Source: Pseudevernia furfuracea (lineage: Eukaryota > Ascomycota > Lecanoromycetes > Lecanorales > Parmeliaceae). Taken from it: a stretch of 64,000 nucleotides of DNA. Of the stretch, positions 1-11,511 are shown in pieces (the stretch's first letter is position 1; each line of letters opens with the position of its first letter). Location of the stretch: NCBI GenBank assembly GCA_022315425.1, contig JAIUPT010000014.1:434001-498000 (forward strand), in the 5' to 3' direction. The notes under the pieces were generated by a model. The model searched no databases. It saw only the letters and a list, made by a program, of their open reading frames with translations, and was not told where the DNA came from. A program made the translations under genes and the position numbers.

Positions 1-14
1 ACTGTAAAGCTCAC

Positions 15-422
15 CTTGAGCGATTCCTTCATCTCCCCCGCAGAAGCCAACACTTCTCGAACATATTCCGGAAACCCTAGCTCCTTCAGCGCCTTGTCGA
101 TATGCTCCGTCGCGATAGTCTTCTTGGCCTCGCGCTCTGCTATTTCGTTGGCTTCGGAGGATATGAGGGTGATGAATTCGACGCAGCAGTCTATGAGCAG
201 ATCTCTGGCATCTCTCGCGAAGGTAATACTGAATTCGGAATCGTTTGTGGCGAGGATTTCTGTAATTATTTTTTGCACAGTTGCTGCGAGGAAGAGATGG
301 TGTTAGTAAGGTACCAATCAGGAAACCGGAGCTGCTCCTGGCCATCAAGGAACGCTAGAATTGCAGAGATGCTCACCTTTTGGCAAAGAGAGGTCGTCGT
401 TACCTAGATATTTGTCAGCCAT
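15..422 (-). CDS. NCB2: NC2 complex subunit beta (Dr1-like histone-fold repressor), 5' part
   Basis: This is the beta subunit of negative cofactor 2, which pairs with NC2-alpha, binds TBP on promoter DNA and blocks entry of TFIIA and TFIIB in the nucleus. Exon 1 (422-377) encodes MADKYLGNDDLSLPK and is followed by GTGAGC. Exon 2 (283-15) follows a CTCGCAG acceptor and starts ATVQKIITEIL, then runs through the H2B-like histone fold with the blocks LLIDCCVEFITLISSEAN and EAKKTIATEHIDKALKELGF, which are hallmarks of Dr1. The visible part ends ...EMKESLK before another GTGAGC donor at 14-9, so the C-terminal tail lies beyond the left edge of the window. The ATG at 422 is chosen because family members start only a few residues before DLSLPKA. 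Identification is from recognised family motifs; the partner interactions are family knowledge. Confidence 0.93.
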
Positions 423-1483
423 GATGGACGTGTAGGAGAAGTGTAGGACTGACCACCGAACTCTCGGTCTGACATGCTGGGTGTTGTCTCTTTCTTCCTT
501 GGATTGAGCGGATCTGGCTGGCTGCATTCCGCAATCCATAAGGCTGATTTTGTCGCGGTTGCCGCCGAGCGTCACTAGTGCAGAGGCTAATCCACACAGT
601 CCATCTGTTTCAGACTTGCAATTCAATATCATCAAATTCCGCCAGCAAGTTGTATCTACCGGCGGCTGGCTTCAGATACTTCAGAGCCTGTCGAAGCGAT
701 AGTATGCCCATGTCAGGCACATCTATGCCTAGAAATGCTATGTGAGTACACAGCAGTTTCTTCTCTTATGACATTCTCTAACCAAATGATGAACTTCGTG
801 TCGCCCCTATCAGACCACAGAGCTTAACCCGCTCTCGTGGTGACTTTACCTGTCCCGCCAAAGGACTTATCTGACCTACCACCTTCTTCCGAAACAAGTT
901 TACTTCGAAGTAATGATGATCATAAACTGACCCCGTCGTATCTTTTTTAGGCCTCGAGCTGCTTCGAATAACCCTTGTGGAAAAGAGACATTTATCTAGA
1001 CGTATTGATTGTGAGTGTCAAGCTCTCTGATCCTGCGCCTTTGAGGCCTATCACACCAATCATCATGATGAGCAACACATGTACTATCAAATACCGATTC
1101 ACAATGACGAATCAAATGGTTCGATTACCTGAAATGCTTCTACACTTCAATTACCACTTTCATCCCTTCTACAAAAGCAACATTGCTGACTAGGAATGGC
1201 TGGAAGTCTATAATTTTCAGTGCTTTCCCGCCTGTTGGCATTCCCTCGGAGGTAAGCCACCAGTGACCCTCGAGTCCTTCCTTCGCTTTCACTACTGGCA
1301 TATGATGAACAAAAAATATTTCATGCTAATCCTGACGACTTCAACGGTCTTATGGAGAAACCATTTGAGTCTTTTCATCTTTCATCTGATTCAAGCCTTC
1401 TTGTTACAAAGCATTACATCTCCTCAATCACAAGGCCTACGCTAACTTTCTAGCTAGATTAGGAGTATGGTCCGGGTGATGCT
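423..1483. other. Intergenic region between NC2-beta and the SDR gene
   Basis: About 1.06 kb with only short ORFs (60-96 codons) that lack recognisable domains or convincing splice partners. It should hold the NC2-beta promoter next to position 422 and the 3' region of the dehydrogenase gene near 1484. I see no repeat, RNA gene or mobile element here. Confidence 0.6.
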
Positions 1484-2385
1484 TCAAGACCCCTGATAAC
1501 TCGCCAGCTCCGGACTTTCCCAGCTAATCCAACGTCATTATCGTTATTGAGCAATTTTAGGAAAACTTACTCGACGTATTTCCCACTCGACTCCTTCGGC
1601 GGATCCAATACCATCCTTGCCATTACATGACCTGGTTGATCAGGTCGCAATAGCTTACCAGCTTGATGTAAACCCAAGAATTTGTCATTGTCCTTGGCTG
1701 CCATTACAGCAGAGTGTACTTCTCGAAGCTGTCGCTGCATGTCGGTATCCACTACGCCAGGCCTCACAGCTATGCTGGTTACTTTGGGCTCCTCGACTGC
1801 TAGTTGTCGTGCAAAATGATTAAGGGCGGCCTTCGAAGCGCCGTATGCGCCCCAAGTTGAGTATGCTCCCGTTGAAACACCCGAGGAGGTGAAAACAATG
1901 CAGCCATAGCTCTCGCGCAATGTTGGAATAGCTGCTTTGGCCTGTCTCTGTCAGGCATAGGAAGCTCTCCGGCTTCTCAATACTCACGAATGCAACAGCG
2001 CTGAAGAAATTGACGTCAAACAGCTTCCTCCATTCTTCGATATCACTAGTCTCGATCTTCATGACTGGATCCATCATGCCATGGTTGACGATCAAGCCAT
2101 CCAAATTTCCAAATGCTTCAAGGGCGCTGGCTACCGCCTTCTGTGGGAGCAAAAAATCTCCCAAGTCCCCCGCAAGTACCAGGACCTGCTTAGGATACCC
2201 TTTCCGCAGCTCCTCCAGCGGTTGCTCTGTTCTCGCGACCAGAACAACGTTGTGGGATTGTTTTAGCAGAAATTCTGCTATCGCTGCGCCGATCCCTGCC
2301 ACAAATTTGAGTTACAAGACGCTTTCTGCATAAAACTTTCGTCCTTACCTCTCGAGGCGCCTGTGACGATAATCGTCTTCGCCAT
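1484..2385 (-). CDS. Short-chain dehydrogenase/reductase (classical SDR, Irc24/YIR035C-like)
   Basis: NAD(P)-dependent oxidoreductase of the classical SDR family; the substrate is not deducible. Four exons are inferred: 2385-2349, 2295-1988, 1941-1571 and 1523-1484, giving 251 residues. The Rossmann motif TGASRGIG spans the first splice junction. A cofactor-site Asn lies in NHG, the catalytic Ser in FTSSGVS, and the Tyr-Lys pair in YGASK. The frame appears to stop after KYVE at 1567, but that point overlaps a GTAAGT donor. Joining to 1523 gives KYVDWESPELASYQGS and a stop, the expected SDR tail of this subfamily. It is divergent from the FAD oxidoreductase gene, sharing a promoter of about 240 bp, which might mean co-regulation. 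Benzil reductase-like activity is the nearest family precedent but is only a guess here. Confidence 0.85.
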
Positions 2386-2628
2386 TTCTTGCGGTCGATG
2401 TGTTTTTATCTTCCAGTTTCATGCCTTGCAGTTGTGCAAAATGGAAAGCTTGCCACTACGTCATCGTGCATTCGGCAAATCCGCGGGGTATGCGGGTGAT
2501 GAATATTTTTGAAATGTGAAAGATGTTCTGTAGTCTGTACCGCTTCTAAGCCAATTAGATAAAAATAATTCGAGCCCAAGCATCTTTCATTTCATTTGCA
2601 TCAGTCTATCATCAAATTGTCTTCCGTC

Positions 2629-3947
2629 ATGTCCACAGTCATCATCGGAGCAGGTATCATCGGAACATCCACAGCATACTATCTGAGTCAAACCTCAAAG
2701 AATGCAATCCACCTTGTCGAAGCCTCTCCCCAACTCTTCGCCTCCGCATCCGGATACGCAGCCGGCTTCCTAGCTCGAGACTGGTTCTCCCCGTACCTGT
2801 CTGCGCTTGGCGAGTTAAGCTTTGACCTCCACAAGCAGCTCGCTGAAGAGCACAACGGTCATGTGCGATGGGGTTACAGTCAAAGCACTGGGACCAGCTT
2901 GGCTGAGACTGTGGGAAAGAATGGAGCAGATTGGTTGATGGAAGGCGTCAGCAGGTCAACGGCCGCTGCAAGGAGTCCTAACAATAGTGGAAATCGACCT
3001 GCTTGGTTGAGTCCTGGCCCGGATCTCGATGTGATGAGCGATGGATCAACGACAGCTCAATGGTAGATTCGACCTATCTTTTTGCCCGTTGAGCCTATTT
3101 GCAGTGCCATTTCTGTAACTTCGATTGAAATTAATCTGCTGCACACCATAATCAAGCCACGCTCAACATACTGAAAATACTCTATAGTGACCCGTTGCTT
3201 CTCTGCCGCTTCCTCATGGAAAGCTGCCGATCGCGCGGTGTCCAGTTGCATCAGCCCGCCAAACCCATCTCCATCACTCGCTCCCCATCCGGCACCCTCT
3301 CCAACATAACCATCCTCAACACCTTTACTCAAAAACAAACAACCCTCCCATGTACACGCCTAGTCCTAGCAGCGGGAGCTTGGACTCCAGAAGTTGATCG
3401 CACCCTCTTCCCCAAGTCGAAGACGAGAATACCCATCACATCGCTAGCAGGGCACTCGCTAATCCTTCGCTCGCCGCATTGGCCTCCCCCTGCACTCGAC
3501 AGTACCGACCCAGCCAACGCGGGTCGCCATGACTGCCACGCCGTCTTCACCACCGATGCCGAAGCCGATTACAGCCCCGAGATCTTCTCCAGGATGCCCG
3601 ATGGATGCATCTACCTCGCCGGCCTAAACTCTAGCACATACCCTTTGCCAAAGATCGCCAACGAGCGCGTCATTGATCCCAAAAGCATAGCCGTGCTGAG
3701 AAAGACAGCACACAAGTTACTCGGTGATGATTTCGAAGTCGTGAGAGAAGGCGTATGCTGGCGGCCTGTGGCGAGGAAAGGTGTACCAATCATCGCTGAT
3801 CTGGGGGATAGAGGGGAAGAGGGGGTTATCGTATGCGCTGGGCATGGGCCTTGGGGTATCTCAAACTCACTGGGAAGTGGGTATTGTGTTGCGAAGATGG
3901 TTGAGGGCAAGGATGTGGAGCGGTATGTGGGACGCTTGGGGTTGTAG
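2629..3947 (+). CDS. FAD-dependent oxidoreductase, DAO fold (Tda3/FOXRED1-like)
   Basis: Flavoprotein of the D-amino-acid-oxidase superfamily. The N-terminus VIIGAGIIGTSTAYYLS is the GxGxxG dinucleotide-binding motif, followed by an acidic residue in LVEASP that would hold the ribose of FAD. Two exons, 2629-3062 and 3188-3947, give 397 residues; the junction reads TTAQ-C-DPLLLCRF, matching the TTAQ-hP stretch seen in Tda3-type proteins. The C-terminal block CAGHGPWGISNSLGSG is the second FAD-contacting motif of the family. An in-frame ATG lies 11 codons upstream (2596), but 2629 places the Rossmann strand right at the N-terminus, as is usual. The yeast relative Tda3 is linked to endosomal or late-Golgi trafficking; the substrate is unknown. 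The gene is a divergent neighbour of the SDR gene. Confidence 0.85.
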
Positions 3948-4581
3948 ACGATCGTTTAAGTATGCGTCACATGTCTAAAAGAGGCCACGTTTTCCTGGAC
4001 GGACAAGCTTGAGATGGCATGTACGTGGAATCTGCCAGCTCCTTGCCTTAATTCGGTGGTGAAATGATCCGCTTTGTCTCTTGGGATTGGTAGGCATTAA
4101 TGGTCGAAACCGCAAATTCGTTGCTGAAGTATACGCCAATGACGAGCTGATGGGACTACAGTGTCTCAATCGCTTCCTTTTTTTCTTCCTTTTTCTCCGA
4201 GTGTCATCGCAGCTCTTCACCCGAAAAGATCGCCGGTAGAAATTGACGTAGCCTTAATCTTTGTACTTCTCCATTTGAGCGCCTGATGGCAGAAATTAAG
4301 CTCAACACGCTCATAGAACTTTTTTTTTGGATCTTTACTTCGTAGACTTCCTGTGAGGTGGATGTAAATGCCAGAAGATCGACAATGCAAAGATAGAAAA
4401 GGAGCGCCAACATCACTTCGTGCCGTACGACTTGGCAAGTGCTCTAGTCCTCTGACCTTCGGTGATTATTGCTGCCCCAAAGTAGGCATCAATAGGGGTT
4501 TCTGCTCAAGGACGGCAAGTGACGATGCTTGCAGACCTCGATACCGGGGAACGAGGTGCCACACAACGGTATCGTATGCAT
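3948..4581. other. Intergenic region between convergent 3' ends
   Basis: About 630 bp between the stop codons of the convergent FAD oxidoreductase and SLT11 genes. It contains only overlapping short ORFs on both strands, with no domain or splice logic. It includes a pyrimidine-rich stretch near 4170-4200 and a T-run near 4320-4328. It is probably 3' UTR plus terminators. Confidence 0.6.
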
Positions 4582-5861
4582 TCAATTTCCTGCCAAGCTA
4601 GCGTAATTCACGTCTTCCTTCCCTGGCGGAGGAGCTATGGCAGCCATTTGGTCTACCTCTTGGGGTTGTCCTCCCTCGATCTCTGATGCCGGAGCCCTAT
4701 CCACAGCCTTGATAGCCTTCGCTGTATCCCGTCCTGCGCGCGCATACGACATCCTTTCTTCTGTGTCAAGGTGATCCAGAGCTTTCGGCCGCGCCCAGTT
4801 TACTCGTAGTGGGCAACCCGCAATTACTGCTCTACCTTGACAGTGCTCTGCTGCTGCCTCGGCTCCCTCCCTCGTTGCATAGTTTAGGAATGCCGCATGG
4901 GACCTATGACTGCAGACCAACGACCTGAGGACGCCAAAGGGTGAGAAGAAAGTGCGTATAGCGTGCTCGGGGAGATCGTCCTCGACGCCGGTGACCATCA
5001 GCGATGTGATGTTTTTATCTCGCGGGGGTAAGATGTCCTGAGGTTGAGGTGGTAGTTGAGCAGTGCCAGGGAAGCCACGACCCCCTCTTGCTCCTCCTCG
5101 ACCTCGCAAAGCTCCTCCTCTTGCTCCACCGCGACCTCCCCTGCTGTCGTGCGTCCTTATCGGTCCTGGTGCTGCAGCTGTTCTTCTTTGGCCGCCATCC
5201 TCAGGACCTGTTTCTCCCTCCGCCTTCTGAGTCTCCTCATTAGCTTCCAGCCGCCGTTGACGCTTGTAATATGGTTCGCTGTTGGCTAATCGGCGTAGTA
5301 AGTCCCTCGCTTTTTCATCCGTCTTTTCGTATTCTTCGACCCCACCTCTGCCCTCCTCGATCTCCCTTTCATTCTCCTGGGCGTAGTATTCTCGGTTGAT
5401 ACTACTTTCTGGGCCTGGAGCGACCATTTTAAGCGCGGCATCTCTCACCACAATAGGTAGACCGAAGGACAGATCCAGCATGCAGCATTGACAGCAATTC
5501 TTTAGGCGAGCACATGTGAGGCAGATATTCGTACGCTTCGCTCGAGCCGTCCGGTCAGCCTTCCAGCGGAAAATGGTGAAGGGTCTTGTGCATATTTTGC
5601 ATTCCTAGTAAGCGTCATCTGTCAGTCGTTTGTCTCAAAGTCGTAAACAGCCAGAGTTCTCTTACCGCTCCATGATCCTCTTTGAGCATCTGTACATATG
5701 GGTTGTCAGGCAGGCAGTTCTCGCAAACCGACGGGAAATCTATGATTCAAATGTGCGTCAGCAAGACACCAGGAGTAAAGGATCTTTTTACTTAGTACTT
5801 AGTACTTACCAGTCGTTTCCCAACCAGAGCGATTAAGATCTTGCTTGATTTGGGGTGGCAT
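4582..5861 (-). CDS. SLT11: Pre-mRNA-splicing factor Slt11/Ecm2 (RBM22-like)
   Basis: Spliceosome component that helps shape the catalytic core (U2/U6 pairing) in the nucleus. Three exons, 5861-5810, 5739-5666 and 5604-4582, give 382 residues. The N-terminal third is Cys-rich, with spaced pairs in CENCLP, CKICTRPF, CLTCARL and CCQCC that form the zinc-binding region typical of Ecm2/Cwc2/RBM22. Then comes FGLPIVVRDAAL, an Arg/Gly-rich linker (RGGRGGARGG), and one RRM whose RNP-like strands are TSLMVTGV and HAAFLNYAT. The order Zn region - RGG linker - RRM and the length fit Slt11. The first exon is short and supported by MPPQIKQDLNRSGWE, a conserved N-terminus. It is divergent from ERG6 with about 260 bp between starts. 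Confidence 0.93.
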
Positions 5862-6125
5862 GGTGCTTTCTGTTGATCCTTGTAGTTAAATCGCATGCTT
5901 TGCTGCGACAGAACTTAGAAGAAGCACAAGTGGTGTGAGCTGCGGAAAGTACGGAAAGTCGGTTTGACCGAGACCGACGCCAAGCCGCGTTCCTAGCCTT
6001 CCAGCCTTCCTCGCTCTGCCAAAATTAAAAAGTCCCAAAAAAGGTGAAGTTATTCAACGGGAGATTTAATAAGAAAGAATCTGTAAATCTTATAACTAGT
6101 ACTCTTTCAGATTCAAAATCCCACT

Positions 6126-7368
6126 ATGGCTCCGATTGCCCTCGAAAGCGAGGACCATTCACGAGATGCCGCCTTCAACAAGGTGATGCACGGCAAATCG
6201 GTCAACTCAAAAGGCTTTCGATCAATGCTGAACAAGGACCATGACGCACACAAGGCAGCTACTGAGGAGTATTTCAAGCATTGGGACAACAAGTCTGCTG
6301 GCACGGAGACTGTAGAAGTCAGAGAAGTGACCGCTCATCGCCCCGCGAATAATCCCGACTTCTAGCTGACAGATCCAATTAGGCACGGCAAGCAGAATAT
6401 GCCACTCTTACCAGGCACTATTACAATCTTGCCACAGATCTCTATGAATATGGCTGGGGAGGCTCTTTCCATTTCTGCCGATTCGCTTACGGTGAAGGCT
6501 TCCATCAAGCCATTGCTCGACACGAACACTATTTGGCGCACACGATGGGCCTTCGACAGGGCATGAAAGTTCTAGACGTAGGATGTGGTGTTGGCGGTCC
6601 AGCGAGGGAGATTGTAAAATTTGCAGACGTCAACATCGTTGGATTGAACAACAACGACTATCAAATTGAGCGTGCTGGCAGGTACGCTGCACAGGAAGGA
6701 CTTTCGGACCACCTGAGTTTCACTAAAGGTGATTTTATGGTATGTGTCGAGCTCCGCTCCAAGGGAAAGACTCACTAATCGAATGAGGGTAGCAAATGTC
6801 CTTTCCTGCTGAGACTTTCGATGCAGTGTACGCCATAGAAGCTACTGTTCACGCCCCGTCTCTGGAAGGCGTCTATTCCCAGATCTTTCGAGTACTGAAA
6901 CCTGGTGGTGTGTTCGGTGTTTACGAATGGTTCATGACCGACCGCTATGACAACGAAAATCCTCACCACCGTGAGGTTCGCCTAGGAATCGAACAAGGCG
7001 ACGGGATTTCAAACATGGTGAGAGTATCCGAAGGTCTGAAAGCGATCAAGGCTGCCGGCTTTGAGCTTGAGATGCATGAGGATTTAGCGGACCGAATAGA
7101 CACAAGGCCGTGGTACTATCCCCTGGACGGAGACTTGAGGATGGCATCGAGCCTTGGTGATGTTCTCACCATCGCTCGGATGACCAGGATAGGGCGCTTC
7201 TTGGCTCATTCTGCTGTTGGAGGGCTGGAGAGAGTTGGAATTGCGCCGAAGGGAACAAGGAGAACCGCAGACAGTCTCGCGTTTGCCGCTGACTGCTTGG
7301 TGGCTGGGGGTAAGGAGAAGCTTTTCACACCGATGTATTTGATGGTTGCAAGGAAACCAAAAGCATAA
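6126..7368 (+). CDS. ERG6: Sterol 24-C-methyltransferase (Erg6)
   Basis: SAM-dependent enzyme that methylates C-24 of zymosterol or lanosterol-type intermediates in ergosterol synthesis, at the ER and lipid droplets. Three exons, 6126-6326, 6383-6739 and 6793-7368, give 377 residues, the normal Erg6 length. Motifs: the sterol-binding region YEYGWGGSFHFCRF, SAM motif I VLDVGCGVGGPAREI, the IEATVHAP block, the post-motif RVLKPGG and the C-terminal sterol-methyltransferase domain ending KLFTPMYLMVARKP. Both junctions restore conserved text (VRE-ARQAEYATLTRHYYN and GDFM-QMSFPAETFDAVYAIEA). No key residue appears missing. Only Erg6 has the YEYGWG region together with this motif I, so the assignment is firm. 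Confidence 0.97.
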
Positions 7369-8063
7369 GACGCTCCAGGTGGGAACATCTTGACAGTAAG
7401 GAGTCCCGTGATATGTATTTTCAAATTCCAAGTCTGCAATTGCATTTGAGAGCAATTTACGCACTTCTCTAGCAACAAACATAGCGCACGCCGCGCAACC
7501 TGCCTTCTAATCAATAAAGCACACCAAAAAATCCCTTGAATGTCGAGAAGGTGATATCCTTTGGAGCTCTGGGGCAGTTGGTATCCCAGCACTTCCCACC
7601 TCAATGAGATTTTCAAATATCGAATTGAGTAAAATCACTGGCCATGACCTTGAGCATACCCGTGATCCATTGCCTTCCAAGGCTCAAGTCTGACAGACAC
7701 GAGATAGCCTGGTGGCAACTGCTAGAATGCCGACGACGTAATGCCTCTAAAGCTGGCAGTCACCATAGATTTCCTCTTCAACAATTGTCACTAGAGATGT
7801 AATGCGATGAGAAGCCCCATATTTTCAAGCTATCTTTCGCAATTCACCGTGAAACTGTACAATAAATCAGATGCTTTGACCGTTCAGGTTCTCCGAAATC
7901 CCAACGCAGGAACACTAGCGCCGGCGATTTACTCCCAACGTTCACCGGCGAAGCTGCGAAGACCACTCAATACATTCTGCAGGCACACAACATGATCTTG
8001 TAGCTACGATCTGAACACATTTCAACTCTCTCGGTTCCAGTTCAACTGTCAACAGCTCTTGCC
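7369..8063. other. Intergenic region ERG6-PDB1
   Basis: About 700 bp holding the ERG6 3' UTR and the PDB1 promoter. Two minus-strand frames of about 130 codons overlap the end of ERG6 and look like shadows of it. I see no repeat or RNA gene. Confidence 0.55.
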
Positions 8064-9380
8064 ATGGTTACTTTACGCCTTCTCCGCTCCGCTTCACGTC
8101 TCCTCGCACCCTCCCGACCTGTCTTAGCACCGACCCGATCAGTCTTACAACCCTCGGCTTCATTACCTACGATTGTGCACCGAAGAGGATACGCTACACC
8201 GAGTGGAGTGAAAGAAGTGGCTGTGAGAGATGCCCTGAATGAAGCTCTCGCGGAAGAGCTCGAATCGAATGATAAAGTGTTCGTACTGGGTGAAGAAGTC
8301 GCCCAGTACAATGGAGCGTAGGTGTCTGCCCGAAGCTCAGCAGGCATGATTTCTCTGACACTTTGAAACAGATACAAGGTCACCAAAGGACTACTGGATC
8401 GGTTCGGTGAAAAGAGAGTCATCGACAGTCCAATTACAGAATCGGGCTTTGCCGGTCTTACAGTCGGAGCAGCGTTAGCAGGCTTGCATCCTGTGGTATG
8501 CTCCAGTTTCTCCCATACCTGCTGTCAGTGCGTCGTGTAAGCTGACACAATGATCATAGTGTGAATTCATGACGTTCAATTTCGCCATGCAAGCAATCGA
8601 CCAAATAATCAACTCCGCAGCCAAAACACATTATATGTCCGGTGGGACCCAGCCGTGTAATATCACATTCCGAGGGCCTAACGGCTTTGCCGCCGGCGTC
8701 GCTGCCCAACATTCACAAGATTACTCAAGTTGGTACGGTAGCATACCGGGCCTAAAAGTAGTTGCGCCTTGGAGCTCCGAAGACGCAAAAGGACTGCTCA
8801 AGGCTGCCATCAGAGATCCAAATCCCGTTGTGGTATTAGAGAACGAGTAAGCATTCTTTCATAGAGCGAGGCCGAAGAACAAATGGATTCGGACTGAGTG
8901 ATTTACAGACTGCTATACGGCACACCTTTCCCAATGTCCGAGGCGGCGCAAAGAGATGACTTTGTTCTGCCTTTCGGCAAGGCTAAGATTGAGCGTCCCG
9001 GCAAAGACTTAACCATCGTCACACTCTCTCGTTGCGTGGGCCAAGCCCTCACTGCGGCAGAACAAATGAAGAAAGACTACGGCGTTGAGGCCGAAGTCAT
9101 CAACCTCCGATCCGTGAAGCCTATGGATGTGGAAGCGATCGTCAAGTCGGTGAAGAAGACTGGCCATCTGATGGCAGTGGAAAGTGGATTCCCGAGCTTC
9201 GGGGTAGGCGCGGAGATATTAGCTCTGACTATGGAGTATGCATTCGACTACCTAGACGCGCCAGCAGTGCGAGTCACTGGGGCGGAAGTGCCTACACCAT
9301 ATGCCCAGGGATTGGAGAACATGAGCTTCCCCTCGGAGGATCTAATCGCCAAGTATGGGGCTAAGCTGTTGAGGGTGTAA
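8064..9380 (+). CDS. PDB1: Pyruvate dehydrogenase E1 component subunit beta, mitochondrial
   Basis: Beta subunit of the thiamine-diphosphate E1 enzyme of the pyruvate dehydrogenase complex, converting pyruvate to the acetyl group on E2 in the mitochondrial matrix. Four exons, 8064-8317, 8372-8495, 8560-8846 and 8909-9380, give 378 residues. An Arg/Ser-rich presequence (MVTLRLLRSASRLL... with RRGYATP) precedes VRDALNEALAEEL. Family blocks seen: VFVLGEEVAQYNGAYKVTKGL, the ThDP-contacting TESGFAG, a stretch from MTFNFAMQAIDQIINSAAK, GPNG..AGVAAQHSQDYSSWY (with the active-site His) and the C-terminal transketolase fold with SGFPSFGVGAEI. Each junction restores conserved text. The 3' splice of exon 3 (GA/GTAAGC to ACAG/ACTG) explains an apparent stop at 8848. 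Confidence 0.97.
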
Positions 9381-10010
9381 GCGGGGATTGAATGATGTTT
9401 CGGACATCCGCACTGTACTACAACGTTGTCGTTGAGATCGGGGCTTCCGAGGCGGCGGTTGAGAGGAAAAGCGGCTACGAGTCCGTATTGATGCTTTTAC
9501 ATACGAAATATTTTGTGTGCTTAAGGCTTAAGCATGCATTTGGTCAGTCCGTAAGACGGCCGAACTTGATAGAAAAGCGCTTAGAGGATGTGATTGAAAG
9601 GCAGGATTGCATACCTTACAGGCTTACCTTTCGGCTTACGGAGACATTCGGGGGTTCGGGGCGGGTATGTCCATGTGGAATGTGGAGCATGCATGTTGTT
9701 CCATGATTCGGGCGTCTCTTGTACCCTGGTATTTTCTTCGGGGGGGTGCTTGGTGGGCAAGTGTAAAAATTAAACATGATAGATTAAGTTTGGGTCGCAC
9801 ACTCGCACTGAGCGGACAGCCTATCAGGAGTTGGAATTAGATGGGACTTGACCGACTTTGCCCCTGCTCGCCTTCCGGAGATGATCGATCGATGATCGAT
9901 CCGCCATCATCCACTCCATACAGTAGTCCATATGCAAAAGCTGAAGAAATTCTCCTAGCGCGGCTAAAATACGGTCTCACTGGTCTATGCTGTACTTAAA
10001 AGTATACACC

Positions 10011-10138
10011 CATACTTCATACTCCAAACTCCATACTCCGTACTCCACACTCCACACTCCATACTCCATACTTCATACTCCATACTCCATCCCATTCCAT
10101 CCCATGCCATCCTATCCCATGCCATGCCATGCCATCCC
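10011..10138. repeat. Degenerate minisatellite, 7-bp CATACTC-type unit grading into CCATC/CCATG words
   Basis: From about 10011 the sequence repeats CATACTC, CATACTT and CACACTC in register. From about 10087 it changes to CCATCCCAT and CCATGCCATG words. The high local order and strand asymmetry (pyrimidine-rich plus strand) are visible by eye. Confidence 0.85.
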
Positions 10139-10210
10139 CAGAGCAGCCTCTTGGAGCCTGATACCACCTGGGCCAGAGGAGATGGAAAGCTAATTGAATG
10201 ATAAGAATAG

Positions 10211-10238
10211 TAATAATAATGATAATGATAATAATAAT
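10211..10238. repeat. Trinucleotide repeat (TAA/TGA)n
   Basis: Repeats of TAA interspersed with TGA read through this stretch, about nine units. It lies 70 bp after the minisatellite, in non-coding sequence. Confidence 0.8.
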
Positions 10239-11511
10239 TGTGTTTGCCAATTGCCACGTTTGTGAGATCTAGACCCCAAATTATGTAAGAAGGATCGAGC
10301 CATACATAGCGCTGGGATGTTGTAAGGCGTACCAATTGCCAACGTCTTATCCCCTCGGAGGAAAGTCCACAAAAGCTGCTTCCATCACACATGCTAAAAA
10401 TCACGTTCCATCACCTTTCCATGCCTTGCCGACCAGTAAATTAGCCTTGGCCTGCCCATTCTCCTTAGCTTCTTGCCCACCTCTCTCTACCACTTGCCAA
10501 TAATCATACATGATCTTACATGATCTGATATGATCTTACATGGCAATCATATAACAACGGATACATGGATACACGTGGAGACATACATGTATATACCATA
10601 CCATTCATCGAGTACATTTGGAACCATCCATCTATCCCCATCAACACCTTCACCCTGCATCACGGACATATGAGGTCAGGTCAGGTCAAGGCCAATGCTG
10701 CAAAATCCCTTCGGCTCTACATTCTCGCCTCTCGTCTCTCGTCTCTAGTCTCTAAAGGTAGTCTGGAGAGAAAGAGGCGCCCGTTGCTAACTTGCTGCAG
10801 GGCCCGCGCTTGGCCACATGGCTCCTAACTACTCCAGGGCCAGGCTGACTCGTTTGGCTGGGTGAACTGGATGTTGTGGCTGTGGCTGCGTGGCTACTCA
10901 GGCTACATCCCTGCTGGTGACCTGTCCCAGGTGCTACCTTAGTGTCTCGATCCAAGAAAGAGGCTTACATAGTCTCAGCCGAAGTAGACAGGTCATCGTC
11001 ATTGGGTCTTGCATCGGGGATTTAATTTGCTTCGGTCTGTAAACTGCACATCATCCTTTTCGTGCGGATAAGGCCTTCTCCGTTTCAACATAATCTCAAA
11101 TATTTAAACAATCTTTCAAAAAATGCTTTAAGTCCTGCTCCATGTCGGTAGCGTACATATTCTTCTTACTATTTGTCAAATGTTGTGATAGCAATGACCG
11201 AGTTTCCTGTCCTTTTCTCATCTAAAAAATATGACACTGCGCCGAGCATGCCCTTTTTCCGGCCGTTATGTGGGAAAAGTCATTTCCTCTCCTCCATCCA
11301 CCCTTGCTTCTTTTTTTGCCTCTGTTTTCATGGAAGCAGGGCCTCAATACATAACATTAAACCACGACACCACCCTCTCCCTCTCATACCTACCCACTTC
11401 TAATCCTGTCCGGCCCGACTTTCTTTCAACTTTTCGCTCATCCACCGGAGAGAAGGTCGCCTACCTCTGATAAAATCTTCAAGACTGCTACTGCTTCCCT
11501 GGACTGCTGTC

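Larger units (their letters stand above)
9381..11511. other. 2.1-kb intergenic region rich in simple repeats
   Basis: Gap between PDB1 and the F-box-like gene. It contains a degenerate 7-bp minisatellite (around 10011-10138), a TAA/TGA-type run (10211-10238), a GATC-rich patch near 9881-9900, repeated ATGATCTTACATGATCT-like words around 10508-10540 and CTCTCGTCT-like words around 10725-10752. Open frames here are low-complexity translations of these repeats. It is likely promoter plus repeat DNA; no gene is supported. Confidence 0.6.

Noticed and set aside
9985..10404. Open frames of 60-139 codons across the minisatellite
   Set aside because: Low-complexity translations (repeated HTPYSTL or GVWSM words) of a 7-bp repeat, readable on both strands.
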